Below are positions 32,449-46,832 of a stretch of 64,000 nucleotides of DNA, one piece after another. A model generated the notes under the pieces. The model saw nothing but the letters and a program-made list of their open reading frames with translations, searched no databases and was not told where the DNA came from. This DNA comes from Syngnathus acus (Eukaryota; Chordata; Actinopteri; Syngnathiformes; Syngnathidae). The stretch's first letter is position 1, and the number at the start of each line of letters is the position of its first letter. The stretch is from positions 2,049,476-2,113,475 of the forward strand of contig NC_051089.1 in the NCBI RefSeq assembly GCF_901709675.1, in the 5' to 3' direction. The translations under genes and the position numbers were made by a program.

Positions 32449-35400
32449 AACCACAGATACGCAACATGATAAAGCCTGCCTCAATTCATTGATGTACTTC
32501 ACACAGCTAAAAAAAAAAAAAAAATGCTGTAAGATATTTGGCAAAATGTACGAGTCATGCGGCTTCATGCAGCTTTGCAGCAAATTTTGTGATCTACAGA
32601 AAAGGCTATCTCAGGTTGGTTAAATACGATAGCGAACATATCATAGCAACGTAAAAAAACCCGACATCCTCTGGAGAATACTAGTCCGGTTGATGGATCC
32701 TTTTTTGTGTTTCCTTTGAGGCCAGGAAGCGGCTTCTTGTGAGAAGAGATGAAAACCTAGCGGGAATAACATCGAAAAAACAACTTGAGAATGGAACTGA
32801 GAGGTGATCAGAGAGATATATAAGAGCAGCGTCAAAGTTGGAAGGGGAGCAGAAAAAGGCTATGTGAGTTGAAGAAAACAACACAAAGCCTATTATTAAC
32901 CCAACAACGGTTACATGTTTGTCAGATCGTCCCTGAAAATCACATTTCCACTTCACTGTACTTTATGTTAAAACGCATATAGAAGATGGGGAGACGACAA
33001 AATAAACTGTCATTTATTTATGTTCTGCATGCATGAAATCTTTGTGAATCTTTAATACAGTAACCACATAGTACATGCATAGTGTGGTTGACCTATATAG
33101 TCTAAACAATTACTAACTATAACATTGAGAGCTTGTTTCCAAACTCCATCCCATTTATTTTTGTGGTTGGGGTTTCTGTATTAAAGTATAATGATGTTTG
33201 CAATTGTTTTTGGTACTTGGACTTCAGTTCAAATCCCCATCTTCGTTTTTGGACAGAAACTTTCTTGGATCAGATCCTAACGACTTTGGAATGTGCAATG
33301 TTATGTCAAATTTGCTGCAGGACAACACTGAGAGTGTTCCACGAGCCTAAAACTTTGCTAATGTACAGACATTTTGAAGAAAATAATTAAATTTACAAGT
33401 GAGGGTGATCCTCCGGGTGATGCTACTGCGAGCTGTTTTGTAAACCGTTATTCGTATGGTTACAGAATTTCCATTCAGTTCATAACTGTTTCTGTTCAAA
33501 ATTCTCTTCAGGCTTAACTCTACTATACAGTATTTTAGCTAATTCTTAAATTGTAATTCGTCACTCCTGGGAGAAATATACAGCAAGCGGTTTACTGTAT
33601 GGATGCCGTGTTTTACATTCTGTATATTATAGCATTGATATCTAACTGGAACAAAGTTTGTTCTTGCTTCGGCTCAGAAAAGATGCAGAAGGAAGACACC
33701 GTGATCATGTGCTGTCGTTCCTGGAGGGATCAGTGACGAGAATTAAACCATAAGTCCCTAGTAAAGGGCATCTTCCATCCCACTGTTTGTTCATCCACCG
33801 CCTACGCATTCATTTTCAGTCTGTGCCGTGCACTATTACCAACAACTCAAATCCTGGGGTGAAAATATTTCCCATATTACCCACCAAAATGTTTAACAAG
33901 CCACTATCCTTTCACTTTGATGATTTGGCAAATGATCTGCGTGACTTGAATTGTTTTTTTCTTTGTGTTGTTTTATTCAGCCCCTGTGACAACATTAGCC
34001 ATAGAAAGCAAATGTATTCTCACTGAGTAAATTTGGCAAATGGCCTCGTCTTTAAAGTCAATTTAAATACATTAAAATATGATTAGTCAGTGAGAGCAGT
34101 GGATAAAACACAGATGTAAAATCCTGGCCAAGTAAGTCAGGTAAAAAAATAAAACAAAATCATCTCACGTTGAAGCCAGTCAGCGGTCTTCGAGTCGACA
34201 TTTTATATTAAGACAGTTTTATACTTTGGTATGAAGCAGAAACGGTGGTGTTCATTCCATTCCTAAGATTTAAATCACACAAACCCTCACCCAAAATGAA
34301 TCCAGGCGAATGAGATGAGGGTCATAAAGTGTTCATAGCCGGGCAGCTGCATGCAAGACTAAGCGTACATTCCCAAGCACAATGCCAAGCCTTTAGATAG
34401 ATTTGTGTAAATCCTTCCGCCTATGGAATCGGAAACCGAAGAATGGGTTCTATGATCTGGAAACATGATTGACTTAGGTTTTGTGCAAGAACTCCTAGCC
34501 ATGCCTCGTTTAACATTTCAAACGTTACAACACCAAGTAGGAAAAGCAAACCACGAAGAACTGCTGTACCTCTCGGGCCTGTGTCTTGTTTGTTCCGGTA
34601 TGGTGAAAGGTCGATAGAAAAATAAGACTGAGGAATGAGCAAAGCAGACAACGTTAAGGCTTGCGGAGTGAAGTAGTGACAGACATGCTGTGCTGAGCCT
34701 GAGGGAATTTGGTAATAAAAGAGAACCTTGTCCATCTCTTGAGAGCTCTGTAATTGCAATTTGGTGGCAGGTATACTCTCTCATCTTAATTGTCATCTCT
34801 GAGTATGATCTGCACACATTAAAAGTGCACTAAATTAAACTGGTATAAGGCATTCTTGGAAATTAAGGGTGCTGATGCTGATAAATGGAATGTGGGAAAT
34901 GGATGTTATGGACTGTTGTGTGATGATTTTGTTATTTTTCTACCACTTCCTGTTCAGAGTCACGGGTGAGTTGGAAACATGGGAATGAAGCAGTGCCTAG
35001 ACTGGTTGCCAGTTAACCACAAGGGATGTGCAGACAAACAGCCATTATCACTCGTATGCATATTCATGGGTGACTTAAATTAACCTACATTGTGCACACG
35101 TGCGATGATATGCAGACTAAGAAGGTAACCGTATAGCCATTAGCTTCATGTTAGTGTTCTACTGACAGCAAATGTATAGTGAATAATTTTTGTCTCATGC
35201 AGCTAAGCACAAGCTCACGAGTCATCTCAAGGTAATTGCATCGCGTCGTTCACAAGCGTGACACCCCGCAAGACGGCAACTGTGTCAAAATTTGCAAGTT
35301 GGTCGGGCATTAAATTAGCTGTCATGGAAGAGGTTTGCGTGAACGAGCCTCAACGGAAAGGAGTGGAAGATGAGTGTTGGAAATAATGAATGTTAATACA

Positions 35401-35704
35401 ATCAATTGTATCGCTCATAATCATGGGCTTTTTTTTTTTTTGTAACTTGTTTATAAGGACAATTGTTCAATTATGGTTGGTGAGTTTGAATGAGGGCACA
35501 GTGACTCAAACAGTAAACTTTAGAAACTTAACTTTAAAAATTCATACCAGAAAAATTATGGGAGCTAAAATCAATGTTAGTGCTCACTGGTTTAAATTTG
35601 GAACATCGCCAGGCAACAGGAGGACCAAAAAAATTGGCCTCACACCAATGCAGCCCTTAAACTGGTGTACCCAATAGACTGCGTTTTATCCTGCCTAAGG
35701 ATAC

Positions 35705-35772
35705 AGTCAAATAAAAGGAATTAGGTCCTAAGGACTTGTTCCTATTAAGGACCAATTTCTTTTCATTTGATT
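35705..35772. repeat. Imperfect inverted repeat, 28-bp arms
   Basis: Arms 35705-35732 and 35745-35772 with a 12-base spacer, roughly 24 of 28 pairs. Could be a small foldback element or a hairpin RNA source; nothing else supports a gene. Confidence 0.6.
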
Positions 35773-38700
35773 GCATGGAGATGCCAGTTCACTTGCTGAG
35801 CTCTACAAAATTGCCCTTGAGCATTAATGCTGTCTCAAATGACCACAAGGCACATTCAAAATGGTAATAAAAACAAAATTGAAACACTATCTTTATATTT
35901 ATTATATTATAATTACAAACCACAAACTTTGGCCTGAGGGACCGAGAAATGGAAATTTACTCGTCTATATTTTAAACATTATAACAGTTGTGGAAAAAAT
36001 AGTAAATATTTTAATAAATCAAGAATCATAAAAAAACGGAAAAGGGAATTGAGGTTCGAAGGTGGTTTCAATAGGCATAATAATCTGTAATTTCTCTTTA
36101 TCTACAGTATCTTTTTGATTTTATGAATTAAAAAATACTGCTTTGTGTTTCTCTAAATGGGAACGTGCAATCATTGTTTACGTTGTAAGGATTTCCGATA
36201 GCCTTGGTGTTTACTACGTAATTAAACAATGAGACTCCTGAGCCATAAACTGACACAAGTGCAGATGAGAAATGAGGAGTGACACTTAAGACCAAGCATG
36301 TAAAGTAAAAAAGTGGCAGTTACCTTTTACATTGATTGGAACAGAGTCATAAATAGACAGCCAGTGGAAATTTGAGATTAACAGCCATCATGATCACATT
36401 TTGGAGCACAGGAAATAAAAGGCGTTACCAATTGTAAACATGGATTTCATTTGACATTTAAATGACTTCCTGGGTGCAACAATACTGGAAAGTAATTTTG
36501 TTTAATTTCGACACAAATTGCAGACTTGTTAAAATGAACTTGCATGAAAAACATGACCGTTTTACGGGGTTTAACACTTTCTGTGATTGATTGGGAAAGG
36601 GCACCTCGGTGATAGCTTCATCTGCAATGGAGCTTTTTTTTTTTAATCCCCTATCACCGTGTTGTATTGATGTGTGCGCTTGTGCTCACATTTAATGTCA
36701 GGACGTGTGTAACTAATTTGTTGTTTTTGAAGATGGCAGCAATTAATCTTTCAAATGACCTGGCAAGATTAAATGTGAAAAAGAGAGCATGCTAGGAAAA
36801 TAAATGCCAACATTAGGCAAGAAATTACAAGATGACCTTAGTGAAGAATGATTTATAGATTCCTGAGTCAGGCAATTACAGCAGGTAATACCTTTGAAAT
36901 TTCAAACCAAGAAAATCAAATGCGCTTCCCCCATATGAGCTGTGCATTCGTCGAGGTTGTTTCTGTCGTCTTTTTTGAGGGTGTTCCAAATAACGGAAAC
37001 ATCTGCTGAAAGGTAAATATTAAACTCAAGGACACGGGGGGTAAGAACTTGTTAATTGACCTGCATTTTATGAGTCCCGACATAAAAAAATATCACCTTG
37101 GAAGGATATTCCTTCATTTTTTTTTTCTTGCCCTTTATCTCGCTGGGTCTCACGGGCGAGCCGCCGTCTGTTCCGACTGACTCGCCCGGCGCTGCTCGGC
37201 AGTCAGTCACGGGGAAGATTGTAACTATCTTGCTATTTTAAATCCTGTTTGGAGGAAACAATCAATCACACTAATCTGGAGGATTATGTGCTTTGGTTGT
37301 GTCTCTGAGGGCCCAATATGAGAATATTTTTATGATGCCGCCTTGTGTAAATGCCAGCATTGAGCACTCCTAAATCCTTACATCTGTGCCTACAATCAGG
37401 ACTCTTCCCTGTTGGACTGACTCGTTCCAGTATGCACGCTCACTGCTAAGCGGCGAACATGAGGATGAAAGCGGTTCGGTTCCTTCCATTTGGAACGCTC
37501 CCCTCACCATCAGCCAAAACTCATGAAATGACATGGCGTGTGAACACGGCTTTTAATTACCAAGAAGACTATAATCGAGCAGAGACGGTGGAAGCAATCT
37601 AGTTTACGGCATTTTACTGTCCTTAATGAGATTGGTCCGCTGACCATAGAAGCCATATTTATCCAAGGCAGCTGACCAGAATACAAAAAGCAAAACTTTT
37701 GCGCCTCTTTTAAATAAATATTTGATAATTAGAATGTTTTTTTTTTTTTAGAATTATGCAAAGATGACTTGGATGTTTATTCATGCGAATATAATATATC
37801 AAATCTTCATTTTGTAATGCTGAAAATATTTCAAAATATTTTGGAAAAAAATATACGTATATTTATTTAATTTAAAATGATTTTTTTAAGTCAATCATCT
37901 ACTCTTAAAAGGTATCCAGATACAGATGATTTTATTTTGTGCAACCACTTGATGAAATAAAATGGAGTAAATTCAACACAGCATTTCTTTCTTGAAAGAA
38001 AATGTGGCCTTTTGCAAGAATATTTCGTTTTCCTAATGTCGGAGGAAAAAAAATGGCTTTCAATGTTAATCTTTAAACACGAGATACAAATACAGATCCA
38101 TACCAGGAGCTGTTCAAAATGTTTTCTCTACCATAAAAAAAAATTGTTTCCATTGTTCGATGTTGTCAATAACTATCATCGTCTCTATTTCTGAGTCTGA
38201 CACAGCAAGGCCAGCATGTAAATTGGAAGCGTCCCTCAGTCCAAAAGCATTCCTCCTCCAATCCCCTCAATCATCCCATGTTTGATGAGTAGCTTTGTCT
38301 GTGCCCCTCTCAATGTCAAAAAATCAGCAGGCACTCTGACTTACTGATTGGGTCAAAGACCTCTGCCGCTGTGAGAAGGGAACCAACCGTGCGGCGGCGA
38401 GGACACACTCTGCTATCACCCCGAGACACGCCGAGCAGTATTTCCGGAAGCACAAGTGGGAAAACAACAGTGACAGTCACTATAAACAAAAAGTACAAAT
38501 CAATAGAAACGAGTCCCCAAGACAGTAATATTTATTAAACAGTCAGATGAAAGGTGTCATCGTTGGCTTTGTCTTAAGTTTGTTATTTTTATCCGACGTT
38601 CAATCCTGTGACACGTGAAGAAATGTGATTTTAGATGCACTTACAAAGGAATGATAATAAAAGGCAAGCCACGTATGGGCCACGAGCGGAAACAGCCATC

Positions 38701-41700
38701 GGCCTTATTATCCTTTCATTTCCCTCTTCTATAAATGGCGTGCATTTGAATTATTTTAATTACGGCTCCTTGCTACAATTACCTCAAATTAAATTACTTT
38801 GCAAACCTCCGTAGAATACATAGCTAGTCAAGAATGGGATCATACTGCCGGGGATTTAACCTCAACTTCTCTTGAACACATTGTGCTATTGCCCCCACGA
38901 CCTAAATCCAACTCCATATGGGACTGAAATATTGAAAATGCCTAAAAGCCCATTTTGTATCCATTCTAGAACCCAATCAGCCTTGAAACTCTTGCAAATC
39001 CCTTCTTCCCCGAGTCCTACTCTATTCACCAGATTACAGAGAACAACGCTGCCTAGCAGGCATGCCACACTTAAATAATCTCTGGGTGGAATCCCAGTGT
39101 TAATGGGGTTTCTGGATCATGCCACCGCTTTGTGTGATGATGCTCGACGGCATACATTAAGCTCCGGGAGGCAAAGCGAGGGGCGATGGGGATTAAAGGG
39201 GGGAAAAAAAAGCACAACGAGTGGCCTTTGGAGAAGGTGGAAAATGGAGGGAGGGAAAAGAACAGCAAGGCTGCCAAGGAGTGGAGGAAAACAAGAGGCA
39301 GAGGGCGGCGAGAATTGAGAAGAGAAAGAGACGTTGCGGAGGCGAGAAAGTCCCTTGAGTGGGCCACAAGAAGCTTGCCAAGGTCTAAATGACATTACTC
39401 TGGATGTTATATCCTTGGTGGCCTAGGGTGGGCGTCCTGTGTGTGCCAAGAGATGCATAAAATCTTCACTGCTATTCATACCCTTCACTTCACATGACCC
39501 ATAAACACATCCAGATGACACTTGAACTGTCGCATCAGAGCAGCCAGTGAATTCATTAGTGGATTTAATTGCAGTGCAATAATTGCTTTCATCCTTGGGA
39601 TGTGGTGACGTGAGAAGAGCGGCAGACGATTGATGCCCACAGGTGATTGTTTTTTGAACATGCGCATGTTGCGGATTGGCTGCTGCGTTTGCAGTGCGCA
39701 TTTGATTAGTTTGCAAAATAGACCAATCTGTTTAATCAGTTTCATGATCTCAAATCGTTTTAACCCCAAATGAACGTAAACGCCATTAATTCGTTCAATC
39801 GCTACGTTGGGCGCCATCTTGGCCACCGGGGGTGACGAAATTAAAATTGTAGATCTGTATGTGTTGCTGCACAATTTGTGTTCAGATATCCGTTGCTTAA
39901 AGAGTTTTAACTGCTGCAGCAATAATACTAGTTTCATAAACTAGTTGAATTATCTTTAATTATGCAGCCCAATATTTCAGAACCAAGAATCCCACTCGTT
40001 GCTAAAAGGCAATGTGGTTTGTTTAAAAACTCAACAGAAAATCAATGCACAACCATTTTGTTGGACATTATGACATTCCTGCATCCTTCCAAGTGTTTGG
40101 CTGCAGCGGACTGCGGTTCAAACAGCATTTTGTGTCAGGCTACAAGTCGCTAGGGCAAATTGTCCTTAGAAGAGACCCGCATAGCAGTAATTAAGAGTAC
40201 AAAGAGTAACACGAGGTTGTGTGTAAGGCCTTTGACATTACTAATTGCATTTATTTTAAGACTCGACCTCGTAGCTCCAGCGCAATTCATTAGAATCAAA
40301 AGCAGCCTGAATATCCGGAACAATGGATGTCAAGTAGGTGTAAATAACGCAAGGTTTGGAGGGTTTGTATAGAATAGCAAGCTGTGGGGGAAGATAGACC
40401 AGGTAATTAGCATAAAAGGGCATCAGGACTGACCTATATAATCCCCACCTTTCATCATATGCCAACACAACAAGGATTGATGGATTACTCTTTGAGCATC
40501 ATATGCAGCCAATATGCAAAAGTAGATCAAACTGATGATGAATATGAGAGCGTTTCGATATTTTGGGTTTAGGAAGTTTAGTGTGGCTTTTTGTCTTGAT
40601 CATCTTTGGGAGTTGGGAAAGAGGGCAACACCTTCCGTGTGATCTGCAATGAATGAATAACGTTGTTGGCTGTGTGATGAATTATTTTCTTTTGATAATT
40701 AGTGACATCCATGCCACTAAAATATTAACTGCTACGGTATATAATGTTTGTCTTAAAGAATTAAATGGCATTTTTTTTTCTGCTTTTTTTGCGGTGCATT
40801 AAAATGCAATTCCAATGACGACACTCTTGGCCTCAGAGAGAACATCTGCGAGGTGTGTGTGAACTTGGCTGTCATTGATCCCATTTCCGCTTTGAACACG
40901 CATAAAACAGTCATTTTCAGACTAAACGATTTATTGTGGCGCCAAGTGTCGGTTCTAGTCCGAGCCGGCAGGTAAGCGGAGTCATGATCAAATGTTTGAT
41001 CTCTCTCATGATATTTCTAGCCCGCTGCCTTTCCTCCAAGAAGCTCCCTTTAGAGGCATACATCACGCTGTGAGACGACTCCACTTTTTTCAATAAAAGA
41101 TAAAGACCGTCTTATTACCTAGCCATTAAGAACGTAACATTTTGTTAAATGAACTACTATTTAAACCACTCCTTTGAGCTCTGAGCCAGATTCAATGAAT
41201 CTCTGCCGCACTTTAATCAACTCTGGCTCTGCTGTTCCCCCACACATCCTTTTCATGATTAAGAAGAATAAAAATTCATAGTATTTGATTATTCCAAGTC
41301 TTAATTTAAAGGGGAGCTAAAGTCCCCCAAGGGCAATCAGACATACATCAACATCCACCCTATGAAATATCAATATAATTTCTATTTCAGGCCAAGTGGA
41401 AATGACACGAGACTGTGAAAAGACATAAACTAGCTGTCGCTTTCGCTTTCTTTTACCGCAGTCTTCAGCTTCCATAATTTCCATTTATGAGCATCTTGAC
41501 CCCATTTATTTGAGCCGATAAAGTGTTTTATGAACGTTTTCATGTTCTAAAAGAGAAACAAAGATTACCGCCGGGCGCAATCAGGACAACACGAGAGGTT
41601 ACTTTGCATTAATGTCGCCATTGCTTAACCTGTCAGCCCTGATCCTCAGAAAAATAGTGACTCACAGAGCTTTTGGCACTAAACCGTCATGAATGCTGAA

Positions 41701-41910
41701 TACGCGGCGCAAATGACATAATGGCCACAACGCAAACAGCCACGTCCTCTCTTCGCTTCCAAACAGCTCTCGTACCCAAGGGAAAGGTCACAACGACCCA
41801 TTTTTAAAAGCCTCAACGCCAACTGAGTCATATCGTGGGGGCATCGTGGCTGATCGTGTGACATCGTGGGCCTTTCCTCGGATCTGTCAACAAATGTGAG
41901 GGCTTGTCAC

Positions 41911-41966
41911 TTAACTCATTCACTGCCAACCCAGTTCATATCTTTAACGTCTATAACTGTCAATGG
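41911..41966. mobile_element. TTAA-type MITE, left half only
   Basis: Starts TTAACTCATTCACTGCCAAC and is nearly identical over about 55 bases to the complete small element at 45839. The right end is missing. Confidence 0.7.
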
Positions 41967-44842
41967 TACTAAATGTCACTTCATTTCAAACATTCTCACA
42001 AAGTTATGAAGTATGAATCTTTTAATTACTCATCATATTGAAGTCACATTAAAAACAATGATATGAGTTTTGTTTTGGAGCCAGCTATTCTATGACTTTT
42101 TTTTTTTTCCTTTCAACTTTGAAGTTTCTGTTGCGGTTTTGGAGTGCAGCAATCGTCAAGCAAACATCTGCTTTATTTACGCACCACGGATTGGGATGCT
42201 ATCCAAGTCGCATATGGGCCCGCTGATACAATAGGTTTACTCTCTTTCTCTTCTGCAAACCCATCTGCTGCTCTTCTTACATCATGCCTCGCTGTGCATT
42301 TTGCTCGTTTTCCTCGGCAAGAAGTCATTTACAAAAAAAAGTTGGTTCTAATGTGCAGTTGGAGGCTCCATTAAATTTAGCTAACAATCTTTACCTTAGT
42401 GTCAATGTGCAGTTGTTTAAGTTAAGCCGCCATAGGCACATTGCACTGAAGACTCTTTTATTAAATATGAAAGGATTTCAAACTTCTCTGTTGTTCACGC
42501 ATTCACACTTGTTGCTCTGCAGTACCAGAAATTTGGTCCATCCATGCAGATTGCTTTTTTCTTGCACTTGACTGTGAGAAGACTTAAATACAGAATGTGT
42601 ATAATGAGAAGATGTTGTTTTTCAAAAACTGGTCCATAAAGAGCTCAAAAAGCCTGAATGTATTATAAAATAAACAAAGCCACTTTTTGGTTGCGTAATG
42701 TAACAGTTGAAAGTATTTTCAATGATAGGATGAGTTTAGTCCAAAATAGTTTTCTCTTTCCAGCATTCTACACCAAATTCTCGTCCCCTCACATATAAGT
42801 TACTATTTCTAATAGTTAACTCCAATCTACATTCCAAAAGATATCATAATGTATATTTAAAAAAAAAGAAACATGTTAAAAAAAAAAGTTTTTTATTCTA
42901 GTGGTGAAAAAAAATCGTATTTTTATCCAAAACCTCTCCATTTGTGTATTCTGTTTTTTAAGCAGCCTATTTGATGGGCCTATTTATGAAATGGCAACAA
43001 AGAGACACACAAGAAAATGCTGCTTGTTCCCCTGAGCATAAAATAAGGAAATTCAATCTTGCCTTAGAATTCAAGCACTGAGGTGAGTGTTTAAGCAAAG
43101 TTCCAGTTTGAACGCAGGTAAAAAGCTGCTTTCTGTTCAAATGTGACTTTGAAATACATCATCTGCTGTGAGCTGTATACAGCAGGTCTGCTGAAAATAT
43201 TTTCTCGACTTAGCATGGATGACTTGACTTCTTATTCACTTGAGAAAGCTGAAGCGTGAGCCTCTCATTCTAAAAACCATGAAATTTGCATCTCATCACT
43301 TTGAGCTCGGTGTCAAAGGGAGAACAAACACAGAGCAAACAAATATCATTATGCAGATCGGCATCGAGTCTGTTCGCTCGCTATCTTCGATCTCGAGTCT
43401 GCCTGCATGCAAATGTCATCCCATTCTTGACGATTTTTGAAAATCAATTCAAATTAGCGCAACGTGACAAAAGCCCTCGATTGCTGCGACGACCCATTCG
43501 CATTATGGCGCGCTATGAAAATACATCTGCAGGTATAACAGGGCTCAAGTTAACTCGGAAACAATGTCACGTCATCTTATCGGATTTGTTCCTTGGTGGC
43601 GGGGTAATTCAGCCTGGACAATTAGCTTCAGCTTTTTGCTTCAGGCTCTCGAGAGCAGGGGACACGGCGCTGACAGACAGGACTTTTATTCCGGCACCAG
43701 ACAAGGGCTGTGGAAAGGGGCTCCTTTTTGGCATTTAAAACACCTCCACTCACTCCCGTGTCATGGGAGAAGTGACAGACCTGACAGGCTCGGTCCCTCG
43801 GGAGCCAGCAGGCGTCTTTCCAATCTCCCCGGGTCAGTGCGGGGGTGAGACGCCAGTGAGGAGCTTCTGGCTAGGAACACTAATTATCATAGCTGCCTTG
43901 CATTTAGCAACACTGTGTAGAGCACAAGGTATTGTGCACCTCCTGGTCACGCTGTCAGATAGCTCATAGGATGGCCTCTAATTGTGCAGAATGTAATGCT
44001 TAGGGTGCAAAGGTTTGGGGCTGCCAAAGGCAACTTTCCACATCACTGGCGAATGCAAAATAAAGGGTGGGCAAAGCATTTTTTCCTAACACCCTTCCCC
44101 CAATTTGTTGGTATTGTTTGTGTTATGTCATTAAAAAAAATGTTTGGGGTGGGGTTGGATTTGAGGATGCCATGGTGTAACATGTTTGTGTAAGAGAACA
44201 GCACGGCACTACACTACACAGAAAAGCCCGACCGGGCCCCTAACTTATGATAATTTAATGAAAGCTTGAAGGCAAAGTTTGAGGCATTGGACAAATATAA
44301 ATATTAATTAAGACACTTGGGACTTGTGTGAAAGCTCCTTTTGCTGTAAGCTGTTGCCATATTAAAGGAAATTGGTCTGATTTTTTTTGATGTAGCTTGG
44401 AATATGCATTGGAGCTTCAAACATGAACTTCTTATGAACATCCGCTCATTGATATGGGAAGGTTGAAGATGGAGTTGGTTGAACTTACAAAGGGTGCAGC
44501 CAACCAACTTGCGATGGTTCTCTTTAATGAAGCCACAGCTTTGCTTTGGACTTGACATGTCACAGATCTTTAATTAATGCATCAGAATAGCACAAACGCT
44601 CACCATTTGACTGATCAATCACCTGATCACACAATACCAGTCTTCTATATTAAAGCTCCTTAATGGGATACAGAATATCAATGAAACATCAGGGTTTAGG
44701 GCCCTTTCAAGCGCGTTACTCCCACACACTCCGTCTTACATCATCCATCCATCTTCTTTTCAAAACCGCTTTTCCTCATTAGGGTTGTAATATTCCGTGT
44801 ATTGAAATGAATCACTTTGATGGTAGAATTCAGATGAAAATG

Positions 44843-45053
44843 CAAACACAAAAACTCTTTTTTGTCGCGGGCCGCATCATCGTCATAGTTTCCTTCGGAG
44901 GGCCAAAACGGTTAAAATATTTAAAAAATGAATGTAAATAAAAATTGCTAGCAATAACTCTATTTTTTAAAAGTTTTTAATTTAGGATTGACACATGAAG
45001 TCGATGATGACATAAAATGATGTGGCCCCCGGGCCTTGAGTTTGACACCTATG
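44843..45053. mobile_element. hAT-type MITE, degraded, inverted copy
   Basis: Ends at the right with GCCTTGAGTTTGACACCTAT, the mirror image of the left end of the element at 62015. It carries GTCGCGGGCCGC and the CATAGTTTCCTTCGGAGGGC block of the same family. The other end is eroded and no 8-bp duplication was found. Confidence 0.7.
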
Positions 45054-45838
45054 ATGTACATGAAATGTGTGCTATCACAGTGCTAACCAGCCCTGTTTTT
45101 TTTCTTTTCTGAATTAATTTCAGAATTGGGATGAACATGATTTGTCACTGACAGAGTAAGCTTTGGACTTCAAACTTTGATAAATGTTTCAATTTATAAA
45201 CAATTTCAGTCTCATTCAAATTCCACCCAAATGGCACAGCCCAACACATCCGTTTCAATGTTTCCACCTGTAATTGATTGTGTAAAATTTCATTGTCATA
45301 TCACTGAAATGTGAAGGTTAGGGCACTTGAGACACCTGTCAATCATGACATTTAAGTCTAAAGATCGAGGGACTTTATCTGAGACATTCCAGGTGTCTCA
45401 TGTCCAGAGGAACGTCTACTACCACCTGTTATGCAAATCGGAATCCGCCCTCTGTTTACTACTAGAGTAGTTTTATATCATAAGACAAAAAAAAAGTTGA
45501 CTTTTTAAACTAAAAGAAAATGTTGTATTCAGCTTTTCGGGGATTGCCCTCTGCCAAGTATGTGCCGCACACTTGATCTGGTTAAGTCTGTCTAGCATGC
45601 AAAATGGGGAGGTTGTAATGGAAGAAGATTAAAGGCTATCTCTCTCACCTAGTGGCAAATTCCACACCAGTAAGCAACGGGTGACTTGTCAAGCTTTGGA
45701 TGGCATTTTCAGGGATTAGCTCATGCTTTTAAGGTTCAAGCAGGACACAGCAGGGAGGCACGGTGGATGGCTAGTAACACGAGATGGCAAGCGCAAGACA
45801 ATTCATAGTTGAGCAGAACTCTCACACCCACACATGCA

Positions 45839-45903
45839 TTAACTCGTTCACTGCCAACCCAGTTCATATCTTTGACGTCTATAACTGTCATTGAATGAGT
45901 TAA
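45839..45903. mobile_element. TTAA-flanked mini-MITE, 65 bp (piggyBac-like)
   Basis: TTAA at both ends (45839-45842 and 45900-45903), with TTAACTCGTTCA at the left and TGAATGAGTTAA at the right as inverted ends. TTAA duplication is the mark of piggyBac-type transposition; the assignment rests on this alone. Confidence 0.7.
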
Positions 45904-46760
45904 GGTTGCGTGTTCTTGGCAATAGTTGCTCAGCTCCATGTGTAATGTTCTCTCAACATCCTCCCTGAACTTTTGTTTCTTTATAATCCTCACACAACAT
46001 CGCACGTTTAACACATGTTTGTACTCAGTCGATAGCTGTCACTTCAGGCGAACTTCACAACATGACTTCTTTTCTCAGGTTCTCAACAGCTTCAACCGAG
46101 ATAATGTTATATTTCTACATCAATTCTAAATTCTCCATATAGCCTGTAATCGGCACATTTTTGTTATCACGGCATTTGATCTCAGCGCCAAGACGGGTTA
46201 AGTGATAATCAACGAAGGGCCGCGATACGGTAATAACTCAATTTCAAGACCTGTTTCCCGTGTTTCAAATACACACCGTCGCTACACTAAACAAAGTGTG
46301 AAAAACGTCATTGAAATTCACGCTGAAAGCTTTTACAAGCTTTTCTCCTCTGAAATGCGCTCTGCTCTGCGACTGACCTTTTGCCTTCCATCACTTACAA
46401 GATCAGAATGCATTTGACTCCCTGAGTGATTACTTCATGCCCTGTCGGCTCACCTTGAATTCAGCTGTGATCTCGTATTTTCAATGCGATATTATCTTTC
46501 TCGCCATTTTTAGGGGTGCCTCCATGTGCATGGCTTCCAAAAATAAAGTTTCACCGTCCTTGCGAGACCACGCCCTTGTCAAACTAAATCACTTCTCACT
46601 CATCCTATGCTATCACCAGGATATCTAAATCATCTAAATTCTCCTCGTTAAAATTTGTATTTTAAATTAACTTGCAGAGAAGAGTTACTACGGCAATTTT
46701 GTTTTTCGAAAGGTTTCTTTGCATGCACTTTTACCGCATCAACATCAGTTGAAAAATGTT

Positions 46761-46770
46761 TGTGTCTGTC

Positions 46771-46812
<42 letters not shown>

Positions 46813-46832
46813 TGTCTGTGTCTGTGTGTGTA
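46761..46832. repeat. TG/TCTG microsatellite
   Basis: About 72 bases of TG repeats bordered on both sides by TCTG units. Frames through it encode only Val/Cys or Thr/His runs and are not genes. Confidence 0.95.

Noticed and set aside
39071-39395. Several overlapping ORFs on both strands
   Set aside because: A purine-rich stretch keeps frames open by composition; the translations are low-complexity and unlike known proteins.
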